The notes beneath the pieces are model-generated. The model was not told the DNA's origin. It ran no database searches and was given only the letters and a program-made list of their open reading frames with translations. Positions 37,296 through 48,800 of a stretch of 64,000 nucleotides of DNA are shown here, piece by piece. This DNA comes from Haliclystus octoradiatus (taxonomy: Eukaryota > Cnidaria > Staurozoa > Stauromedusae > Haliclystidae). The stretch spans positions 20,187,781-20,251,780 of the forward strand of contig OU744452.1 in assembly GCA_916610825.1 (NCBI GenBank), read 5' to 3'. Made by a program: the position numbers and the translations under genes. The number at the start of each line of letters is the position of its first letter. Position 1 is the first letter of the stretch.

Positions 37296-38908
37296 ATGAC
37301 TGATTTCAGTGTCAATGCGTTGATGAAACAGGACGGTAACACTAGATACCAAAGGGCGTTGCGACCTTTACATTTTGAATGCACTAGTTGCTGTACGTAT
37401 GAAGATCAACTACAGAGAACTCAAACATCCGCTTTTAGACCACCACATTCATTTCAAGAAAGGGAATGGCCCATCATTAGAACTACATCGACCTGTTTAG
37501 CTGATAGAAGAAATCATTCACTCCACAACCACCACGCTGGTATTCATCTTACTGCTGGTCAAAACAGTCAATCAATGCCGAATTGTATCAATAATAACTA
37601 TATCGAACCATTGGCGTTACATGGTAGCGAATATGGTTTTTATTCAAAGAGATCTATGGAATGGTCCCGTAAGTGTTTTCATTATTGAAATCATTATTCA
37701 TATTGTTTCATACTCCGTTGTAATATCGGATATGATCATATTTTTTTATAGTACGTACAGTGGTCCTAAAATGTTTGCGGTGGTCTATATGGCTGATTAT
37801 AGCAGACGTGTCTATATCTCATATTTAATATAGGAAGGATATGTGCTATTTATAATCGTATTATATGGTTCTATTGAATCAAAGACGGTTCAAAATATTT
37901 TTTGTATCATAGTCAACTGCATTTATATAAAAGTCATTTTAAAGAGAATTTGACACTCAGCATATATGGTCAGTTACAGTTTCGATGATTGAAATTGAAG
38001 CAAAAATAATACGGAACTGAATCTGATGACGTTTGAATCAATAATGATGAAATGATTGAAGCTCAAACATACTCCCAATATTAACAATTATTTTGAATAT
38101 AAATGGACACATGCATGTTTGAAATCAGCATCACCTATAGGCCTACTTCATTAGGCGCTTTTTCACGCCGAACCGCAGCACTACTGCAAGAAGACACCCC
38201 ATGGTGCCATGGCACTGTTTTTGGCCCTGTGTGCTGCCAATGATGCTGTAAATCATTCGGCTACTATCCACGGCCGTAAATCCTGAGGGTGTGTGATTGA
38301 TGGAGAGGTGGGACACCCCTCCCCCCAAGTAAAGATTGGGCAGTTTTGAGACGTACAAATGGTAAACATCGTGCAATTTCGAAGCTGTAAAGTAAGCCCC
38401 AAAATGGCATATGCCACTCCCATTTTGTCATGCAAAACTAAGAATCATCATCCCATTGTCAGAAACATGTAGTTACGGCTGTGCTGTGCTACTGTATACT
38501 TTTAAAACCGGCCGATAGGAGTGCCTTCTAATTAACATTGATATTTACTTTCCATCTTTAGATTGTTACGACAAGATTGGAGAGCCCACTTCTATGATGA
38601 TACCCATCTATTCCCGTGAAAGACGGCGTGCAAGGACAACATTCACATCGCATCAGCTAGACATTCTCGAAAAAACATTTCAGGAACATCAATATATCGT
38701 TGGCGAAAAACGTAAGAAGATTGCAATGATATTGCAGCTTAACGAAGTTCAAATCAAAGTTTGGTTTCAAAATAGGAGAACAAAATATCGTCAAGATGAA
38801 GAACTAGAACGTTTAGGTCAATTGAAAAATTATAAGAAGAAAGGAGATCATCATTTAAAAAAATGGCAATCTGAAACTCTCGTAGCAGAAATTCTTAATT
38901 TGAAATAA
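37296..38908 (+). CDS. emx: Emx-type homeobox transcription factor, two exons
   Basis: Exon 1 37296-37668, exon 2 38562-38908; the phase-1 junction closes into 239 residues. Near the N-terminus MTDFSVNALMKQD has an Eh1-like FSVNALM, the Groucho-binding motif expected in this class. The homeodomain is residues 145-204, with WFQN at 192-195 (Gln50, Asn51) and HQYIVGEKRK in helix 2, resembling Emx NHYVVGAERK. Just after it, KKKGDHHLKKWQSET aligns with the Emx-specific KKKGTHHINRWRIAT tail; this and the N-terminal motif decide Emx over Not or Vax, which share the YxVG feature. It is a nuclear DNA-binding regulator; Emx genes pattern anterior head and other regions in bilaterians. The homeodomain is unusually diverged. 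It is one of few intronic splits outside the homeodomain. Confidence 0.8.
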
Positions 38909-38935
38909 TGTAAATTGGATTTGTAAATTGTGATA

Positions 38936-38941
38936 AATAAA
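38936..38941 (+). promoter_or_regulatory. Probable poly(A) signal of emx
   Basis: AATAAA 28 bp after the emx stop codon. It is the first canonical signal downstream of the gene and would give a very short 3' UTR. Confidence 0.5.
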
Positions 38942-39879
38942 TTAGAACTGAGTGAGGTATAATATATATAAATTTTTTTTAAGAGAAAATAGTAACTTTT
39001 CAAATATGAAAGGTACAATTTGATATTTATCCTTGAAGAAATTAAAGTAGTCGTGCGCACTGTTCCAACGTGCGAATATTAATAACTAATAATTATTTGA
39101 AATACAGGCGTATCATACATCTGTCATACATGCAAAGTACATTATTGGAGATCCTCTTTATACCATATCTTTCATAAATGGGTGCTTTGCAATAAATTAT
39201 ATTCCAAGAAATCATGTGAAAGGGTCGAATTAATTTGGTTGTTTTCACAAAATAATCAATAAATTGTTCAAAAATGGAATAGTGATGTTATATTGCAATA
39301 CAGACTGTACTTTGTAATGTTAGTTTAGTCTTTATCTGCTTGACTGTCAGGACAACTTATCCATCCAGTCGATCCCGATCCCGCCGCATTATCCTGCGTG
39401 CAGACTTTCTGTTTTCCTTTCTTGAGCACAACAGTAGATCTGCACCAATTCTCTTTTCTACTATAACTTATTATAACCTGTTATTATATTTTGCTTATTA
39501 TTGTACAGTCCCGTGAAAAAAGCTCAAAGCTTATCGGGTGCTGAATAAATGATGATGATGATACACCATGGTCTGCACGCAGGCTCATCCCGCATACATT
39601 CTATGTAACTAGTGCCTAGCTCTTTTTTTATAAAATTCGAAATATTCAATGCAGCCATGCTATTGGTCAGTTTCTGCGTATTGTGTTTAACGAACCAATC
39701 AGTGGCTTTCCCTCCAAAATTCAAGTTGTGTTCTTTCAACAAAAACGTTACACTAGATAGTAAATGACCGCCAAAGTGAAAGTTTATTTTTGTGTTTCTT
39801 CAAGGCCCTTTCGTCGATATTTTAAGTTTTAGACCAATAATTCTTTTTCAAATTAATTTGATGTATATCTGCATGTAAA
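38942..39879. other. Intergenic DNA between emx and the Ki-67-like gene, with a retroposon-like tail
   Basis: No coding exon. About 39480-39562 reads like a retroposon 3' end (AAAAAAGCTCAAAGCTTATC, then GAATAAATGATGATGATGAT); a CTGCACGCAGG string near 39587 is inverse to one near 39397. The final few hundred bases must contain the promoter and 5' UTR of the Ki-67-like gene, but no TATA box or initiator could be singled out. Confidence 0.4.
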
Positions 39880-42800
39880 ATGGCAACGTTGTATGGAAAT
39901 ATTGTGGTTATAAAAAGAAATGGATCACTGGGACCGCGAATTCCCGTGAGAAAAAGCTTGTGTTTTGGAAGGTATGATGTGTGTCTATTTCTTACCCTTA
40001 CAAAACTAGTCTTAAGACATTTTAAATCACACAAATTGTGTTTCCACGTAACATATCGATCGCATTTCAGATTGATATTTTCTAAATTTAAACTGATTTC
40101 TTGCAGCATTTATTTTCAGTTTTTGAGTCAAATTCAAACATCTAGACAGAAGACAGGCCTAGCTGAAGCCAAGGCAACCTTTTAAACTATTTTTATTTTA
40201 TCACATAAATTAGAGACACACAATGTGATGTTCGCATTCAATTACCAATGGTTATGGGTGAACATGCAAAATTGCAAATTGTCAATAATAAGGTAAGGAT
40301 TATATTATCGATCAAGGATATCGCTGAAGCCTTTTCTGCCTGAGTTTTCATGAATCCCAGATTGCAGGGTTTGTGCACAGTATTTTAATTTTGATCATTT
40401 TTATCCTGTTTTCAGCATTTCGTATTTGTTTCTAATTTATACAGCAGTAGTAAAGCAATTTAATCTATCAGAGACTATTTCTAGCCGTTTAACAATATGA
40501 TTCCAAGTGAAACTTAGCTGTATACATTGCAAACTCTGCAGCCTTTAATATCCCTAGCAAACATGCGATCACGACAAAGTTGATAAACTATACTTTAACT
40601 CAGAAATAGCGCTTCGGTAATGGATCATTTAAACTAGGGCTAGGCAAATCGAAAATCAACATTTCATATAAGATGCAGCTTGATCCACAATAACTTTGAC
40701 AAATATTCAAATATTTACCGTTTGTTAATTATATTACCTTGCATTTTGAATCTGTTAGGACAAACAAAACTGATTTGCTCAATAAACAGTGTTTAGTTCA
40801 TGTACAAAACAACGCTCTCTTGCTGACATAATTGTAGGCACATTGTAATTATAAACTGATCTTGTCATATATAGGCCTAGATCTGTAAAGTATTTATTCA
40901 ATGTTTTTTTTTTCAGATCACTCTGACTAATCTTAGCCACGACCATCCTACTCTTGTCAATGGAGTCAAAATGAGTGAAAATGTACCATTGAAAAATGAT
41001 GATGTCTTTACAATTGTTGATCGAACTTTCAAGCTTGAATTGCCAACTGCCAAGTCCCCTCTAAAAGCAAGGACTCCATCCAAGAAGTCACCTCATGTCA
41101 AGGTGAGCCAACATTTATTTAAGTTGTAATTCTAGATGTAATTTACCTCTAATTCACTCTATGTAATTCCTGTAATCTATCTGTGCATAATTTTGTTTGT
41201 TTTAGATTTAGATTAAAAGTTTTAGATTATTGTTTTCAGAAGTTCTCGAGCAGCCAACTCGAATCATTAATTTTCTACAAATGAAAGTCTATAAAAAGCA
41301 CATAACGATGGTAGGCTACTTGACTGGCTCAAGTCCTGCTATGTTTAGTGATAACGTTTTAATGAATTTTATCCTGGAGTTAGAAATGTTTAGAATATTT
41401 AATGTTCATTCACATCTTATAAAGTAAGACAAGTAATTTTTTTTTTAAATAGTAGTTTGCTATTTCGTTAGACATCAAATGATCAGAAGTCAACAAAATA
41501 TTTACGATATTCAGAAATCATGACTTCGTGAGGTTTTTCAGGAATGGGAATGGATCATTATTTGATATAAATTAAAGAAATACCAGAGACAATTGACTAC
41601 GAAACATCTTTGCTATTGAAAACAGCTTCGACAGCGTCAACTTGATGATTGCGGAATGTTTTAACGTTTTTATTTCCGTGCAATGTTGTGGTTTGTTTGT
41701 TTGTTGTATTTAAATTAATTCTGTTTGTATCACGACTTGCTCTACATATAAATCATCACTATAATTTCAGTCATTCTCTTTATAACCTGTAATAAATGTA
41801 ATCTTTCAGAACTCTACAAAAACTCAATAGCTTTGCAAATTTCAGGCGCCATATTTGTGAATGATGAGAGAAGAATTTCAAGTTGCACATTGACTCCCTG
41901 GAACACTAGCAGACTATGAGCGTCACTTCCTGAAAACTGAAACGGTTTCTTTGTGTTTGAAGGCAATAGAAATATCAAAGGACACATCAACAAAAAAATT
42001 CAGAAGAAATTGGTTAATGTCTCTAGGATTCCAGAAGACTGAACCTATTGTTGAACCCTGTAGGCTACACATAGCTTATTCTGTTCATTGGTTTCAAAAT
42101 CCACACATCTAATATGCATGTCATTTTACTTTGCAGAATATTTCAAAAGAAGTTGTCGACAGCCCTTGTATACCTACAAAGCGTGAGAGTCTGAAAAAAA
42201 GTTTGGAGAAATTGAAGAAAAGATCAAATTCAGTCAGTGAAGAGAACAGATTGATCGATTTTGAAGACTCATTCACAGGAGAAGATAAAGAGAATTCCTC
42301 AATATTTCAATTCGAAGATTCAGCTCCCCCTGCGCCAAAAAGACGCAAATCAAGCATTAAACGAGTTTCTTTTGGACATGCACTTAGTCCTGAGTTATTT
42401 GATAAAACATTGCCACCAAGCACTCCACTGCAGAAAGGTAAAAGCCCCAATGCTAAACAACGACGATCTGGCTCTCTAGACGGTCGTAAGTCTAATGGTA
42501 AACGATATTCAATTCTTTCTTCTTTTATTGATGATCCGATCATGGAAGAGGAGGAGAGTGAAGCTAAAAATGACTTTTTATCTTTGAAGAGTGTTTTTGA
42601 TCAAATCGCTTCAGAAGAAGACATCAGCGCTTCAACTGTCCAAGAACCCAAATTAGCAACACCTCTTAAAGCTGAAATTGAATTGAAGCCTGAGCTCAAA
42701 GTTACAAAACAGAAGTTGAAAACGCCATTACGGAAGCAAATCCAATCAAAACCTGCTTTAAAGAGTAAGCCCAAATTAGCAACACCTCTCAAAGCCGCAA

Positions 42801-45800
42801 TTGCATCTAAACCCCAACTGAAAGTTACGAAACTCAAATTAAAAACACCGTTACGGAAGCAAATTGAGTCAAAGCCAACATTGAGGAGCAAGCCAAGATT
42901 AGCAACACCTCTCAAAGCTGAAATTGCATCTAAACCCCAACTGAAAGTTACAAAACTCAAATTGAAAACACCATTACGGAAGCAAATTGAGTCAAAGCCA
43001 ACATTGAGGAGCAAGCCAAGATTAGCAACACCTCTCAAAGCTGAAATTGCATCCAAACCCCAACTGAAAGTTACGAAACTCAAATTAAAGACACCATTAC
43101 GGAAGCAAATTCAGTCAAAGCCAACATTGAGAAGCAAGCCAAGATTAGCAACACCTCTCAAAGCTGAAATTGCATCCAAACCCCAACTGAAAATTACGAA
43201 ACTCAAATTGAAAACACCATTACGGAAGCAAATCGAGGCAAAGCCAACATTGAAGAGCAAGCCCAGATTAGCAACACCTCTCAAAGCTGAAATTGCATCC
43301 AAACCCCAACTGAAAGTTACGAAATTCAAATTGAATACACCATTACGAAAGCAAATCGAGGCAAAGCCAACCTTGAAAAGTAAGCCCAAGTTGGCTACGC
43401 CAGTAAAACAAGAAATTGCATCAATGCCAAAACTGCGTGTTACAAAACAGAAAATGGCGTCGCCAATTCAAAATGAGATAAAGTCGCAACCAAAACTCAA
43501 ATCAACAAAACAAAAGATGCAGACACCTTTGAAAAAAGAAATCCAATCGAAACCAACATTGAGATGTACTCTCCCAAGTGCACCGTCTCCAATGTTACGA
43601 GAAATACGTAACAAACCAACATTACATCATCATGTGTTACCCTCCATTTCTAATGATCTCAAGACAGATATTCAAACCGGTGTATATTTGAAACAAACTC
43701 TACCAACTGCCCCAACACCATTCAGAAAAGAAATCAAAGAAGGTACAAAATTACGACAAACAAAGCGGAAATTGAGAAAATCTGTGCAGCATCAAATCAA
43801 GTCAACCATTCAACTGAAGAAGACATTAAGAAAAGGATTGAAAACACCCGTTAGAAACCAAATCAAGAAAGGTAAGAAACAGGGTGATTATGGTCAACAA
43901 GGGTAAGATTCTAGAAAGTGAATTTAAATTCTCAATAATACTCAGCGTGTCTACATGAATGAGTTTTCAGCTGCTGTTTTCAGCCAAAGATTTTATGCAT
44001 AAATCTGCACCTGACAATGGCGTTGCAAACCCATTATTATAAATGCCTATTAAAGGTGTGCCAATCCGACCCGAACCCGACGTGAAAAAAACAACGGCGT
44101 AATTTTTTTTTCGATCTGAAAATTATTTCTTGGTGAAAAGCGCCTTCAAAGTGGTGTTTTGACCCAAATGTCGCTGAGAAAAAAAGGGATTGGATCTAGC
44201 TTTATGACGACAAAGTCACAAGTCGTGCGGTTTGTCTAACAGACTCAAGAGTGGGCTGATCACGCGACGTAATCTTTGAGGTGACCTAGCTCCGAGAAGT
44301 CACGCAAAAAAAATTTCTGACAAGGCTGAGCCATGAACAAACATATAAACTTGCGAATTACGTAAAAAAGATACAATTTGTGATTTCAGGAGCAGAATAA
44401 AATCTATTGAAACGCTCGGTCGAAATAATTTCTCGTAGCGTCATTAAGCGTGATGAATCTGATATAGATTGCGGATTAACACAAATGTCAGGCGGTGCGA
44501 CTGTTCCTTTGTTACTAGTCTAGTGACACATATTAGTTACGTATTCTGTGTGACCGCAGTACTTCTCAAATCTTAATTAGTAGACACATACCCTTCAAAA
44601 TAGCTTGATCTTACTGTATATAAGTTTTAACTATTTTTAACTCTATGATCTGCAAGTTGTTCTTGAGTAAAGATTTCTACAGGATATCCTTTCCATGATC
44701 TAAATTTGAATGTAAACTGACTTGATTTGCAAGGGCATGCACAGACGACTTTTCCTCAAGATAGTTGGTACTGCAAAGTATTAATTGTACATTTTCGGAT
44801 TTAATTAAGTATTACTAAAACATTAAATAGACATTCTTCAATTATCATTTCAACGTTTAAGTTTGAAATTGATGTTTGCCTAGTAAAACTTAAACCATGT
44901 AATCGTATAGTTTATACGACTGCATAGATAGATATATTATACTCAATAGTCTAACAAAGTGTTCATCATTAATTCACCAAGCATTCAATATTTAAAAAAC
45001 CATTGAGAATTCTTCAGTACATTACACTATAAAATTCTATAAAATATCGGAAAATAGTACAAACATGATAGAGGACTCGGACGTTCTTATTCAAGTTTAC
45101 AGCCATATACTAGAGCCACTAGAACTACAGTAATGCAGATTCTATCATTTGTCGGTTTTGCGGTATATCTTCATTGCATAAATTATTATCCTCTCTATCA
45201 AAGTTATATGATTAACAAAATTAGGGTTTTGCAATGTGAAATCTCGTTCCTTATTTTACATACGCCACAAAATTATTTTACCAGTCTAGTATTCATTCCT
45301 TCGGCTAGAAAGTAGAACATGTTAGCATCATGTCGTCACAATCTGTAGTTTATAGGATGCAGTAATAAAGTGCAGAAGTTACTTTGCACAAAATACCTTT
45401 CTACAGAGACGAGAAATCAGATGGACAGATTTCGCTTCTGTGAAAAGAGGACTATAAAACCGACGGCTATGGTGTTCTTAATAGCGTTTCCCACCATACA
45501 TTATGATTTTTACCCTCAAAAGAACACTCCATTTACAGTGCAGACATATGCTTACAACAATAAATTCTACCTAGCTAGCTTTTGTGGTCACCAGAGAATC
45601 TTTTGATATGTGTTAAATATGTGTGAGAATGATATGTCAAAATATAATCTGTAGGCCTATAACGCGCGCTACGAATGAAATATTTTCTGATTTTTATTTT
45701 CTTCAAATTCGTGAACTTTAAAGTCATTAAATCATCTGGAAGTTTGCTACTCTTGAGTTTATATGTTCTTCCTTACCTCAGTTTTGTGGGAGAGAAAAAT

Positions 45801-48800
45801 AGATTGCTGTTACCAGGGCTTGAAATAAGCGCAGGACATCGGACAATGTCCGGCGTAAATTGCAATTTGTCCGGCAAAGTCTGTCATTCAATGGTCAACG
45901 TTGTCCGGCAACCTTTTTTAAATTGTTCGGAATTGACTTAAATGTTAAAAATATTCAAATTGTAGAATAATTCATAATTTGAATGATATTTAAAACGAAT
46001 AAATTCTCATACTAATCCCGTGTCTCCGTGCCGTGTCCGTAATATACGTGTACGATTATCAATATTTATTGTCAAATAGTTCTGTAAAAGTGTCTGCAAA
46101 ATAGTGTTCAAGCTGTGCGGTTTCCTTTTATCTTTAGTCTTTGTCTGCGTTCACAATTGCTTGTTAATTGCCGATTCGTTCTATTTACGTTGGCGTCAGT
46201 CATTAAAATTCTACTTCCCGTTAGATTTCCAATGGCGTGTTCTGCGTATTCTATGATCTTTTATTGACCAATTATAAACCCTGTTGTACTACTAATAAAA
46301 GCATTTTCAAAACGCAGAAGAAAAGGTATAATGTCTTTAGTAATAATATTGTTAGATTTCTATAATCCTTTATCAAAATGCGACTAAATCGTGATATCTC
46401 GTTAGAAAATTCAACAACATATTTTTTATTTCGATGAATGTGACAGAGAAATTTGTCATTTACCTTTCCTAGAATTATAATGACTCAGCATGTCACATTA
46501 TCAGAATGTGCCCCTCCTCTTTCGCGTGTTGTATTACACAAATTCGACACCTACCTGTCGTAACACGTCTTAGATGGTTGATTGAAAATACTATGCACAT
46601 CAAACCGCTCTACTACGAGCAGCCCCAGACATGCTAATATGATTGTAGTTTTATATAAAGTTACAGTTAAAGTTTTATATAAAGTTTTAATCCATCTCAC
46701 ATCATCAAATTTAGTAGAGCAAGAATTACAGTATAATTATCTATCTATATTATAGTAATATTATAGTCAGTTGTACACATCTATGTATGTAAAAGTGTTC
46801 AATGATAAATTGTTAATTCAAAACATGTCTTCGTAATTTTTTGTTGAAATCATTTGAAGCCATAAGTATACCGTTACCTCAAGTTGTTATTTGACACAGA
46901 TTACTTCAACAACAATGTTGCGACAATATGATAAATGCATTTTACAAATCACAATAAATATAGACTGCTATAATAGACGAATAAAGAATTTCATTGATAA
47001 TATCGAAATAAAATGTTTTTATATTGCAATATCAAAATTTCATTGATTTAAGCATTTATTCAGGAGAGTGACAGTAAGAAGGAAAATAATGCCATATGCT
47101 ATTATACACACAAAAATGTTACACCCACACAAACGTCAGAAACGTTGACGTGCTTCTACTGCCATAGCTTGGTTCTTACGGAAATTAGTAATTTTATGTA
47201 TACTTAAATTATTTTTTACTGACGTTCTCGAGGGCGTAATTCACCATATTGGAGGACTGGTCACTACTTTTGAGTTTGTTACTTATACGGGCACTTTTAG
47301 CTTAATTTTCATTATAGTCATTGCGCTTGAAGTGTACATATCAGTTACATTATAATAGTTTGCATATACGTCTTCCTACAACATGGATAAGAATTGTTTC
47401 ACTTGTGGTCGTCCCAACACCAAATACTCATGCCTGGTTTGTGGATTGGTTATATGTAACTTGTGTTCTATACCAGCAAATGAAACTGATGCAGGATACA
47501 ACGAAGGAGCATACAAAGTGGGCAAATGTAAAACATGTGATCGTAAGTCAGAGGACGATTCGAGTAGCGTCATTGAGCCTCCTATTAAAAAAGACTAAAA
47601 TTGGCACTACTTCTGCGACTAGTGCAGGGAACCAGTCTAACCTCAATTCATTCTTTGGAATAAAAGGGAAGAAAGTCTCTAACAAGAAAGAAGGTCCTGT
47701 ACTTGAGGTGACAAAAGTGCAGACCCCAATAGCAGAGAAACAATCTACTAGTGGGAAAAAAGGACGTACGGTAACCGTGGAAGAAAATTGGAAAAAGAAA
47801 AGTGCAGCTATCCACGAGGCAAACTTGTGGCTTTCCTACGACACTGACGGAAAAACTGCAAGAAATTTGAGATGTACAATTTGCACAGAATTCAAAGAGC
47901 GTATCAAAGGCATTAAACATTACAATGACATGTGGATAACTGGATCAACCAATTATCGGTTATCGGTAGTAACAGATCATGCTAAATCTGACCCTCACAT
48001 TGAAGCTATGCGATTGTACCGAGCGAAATATAGCATGGAAGATAATCTCACGAAAGAAAAAGAGAAACGTACTGGACAGACCAGAATTACAACTGCGCTG
48101 GAATCAATGAACGAAAAAGTTAGAGAAGACCTAGAAAAAAAATTTCAAACAGCGTATTACATTGCAAAAGAAGAACTTCCATTGAAAAAATACGAAAGTA
48201 TCCTGGCGCTTGAAACCCTTCATGAAGTAGATTTTCGCAATGCCTATAGAAATAATAAGGCATGTGGGCAGTTCATTGACTCAATTGGAGATGCTATTGT
48301 CCAATCTCTCTGCAATACTGTTGGTAATGTAAATTTCTTCAGTGTGTTGTGGGACGGAACCACCGATAACAGTACCGTTGAACAAGAAGCGTTATTTGTG
48401 CTTTATCTCAATACAAAGCCACCTGGAGAAAAAGTTGAAGTGACAACATCGTTCCTTTGCCTTCAAAATTTGCAACACACCACCGCAGATGGAGTTAAAA
48501 AAGGCATCATGACTGGATTGGAAAATTTAGGTTAGTATTTTTTGAAAGTTTATGAAATCAATTGTTGTATAAGCACTACTGGGGATATGCTAAATCCACC
48601 GGTTTTTCGGATGACCTACATGAATTTTATTACATAATTACGATTTATTGTAGTAAATTACCGTCATACTCTTGTAAATACTATTGCTAATTACAATATG
48701 CTATTATTATACCCTTTAGATATTGAAGATTTCCAGTTACGACTTGTTGGAATGGGAGCGGATGGGGCATCTGTCAATAGAGGCGATACAGCTGGGGTAA

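Noticed and set aside
38140-38430. GC-richer patch with ATGGTGCCATGG in the emx intron
   Set aside because: Considered as a hidden exon, but no frame joins the emx exons in phase and the direct splice closes cleanly.
42307-43389. Long minus-strand frames with LSFVTFSWGLDAISALRG repeats
   Set aside because: They are the antisense of the Ki-67-like tandem repeat; the plus strand has splice-consistent domains.
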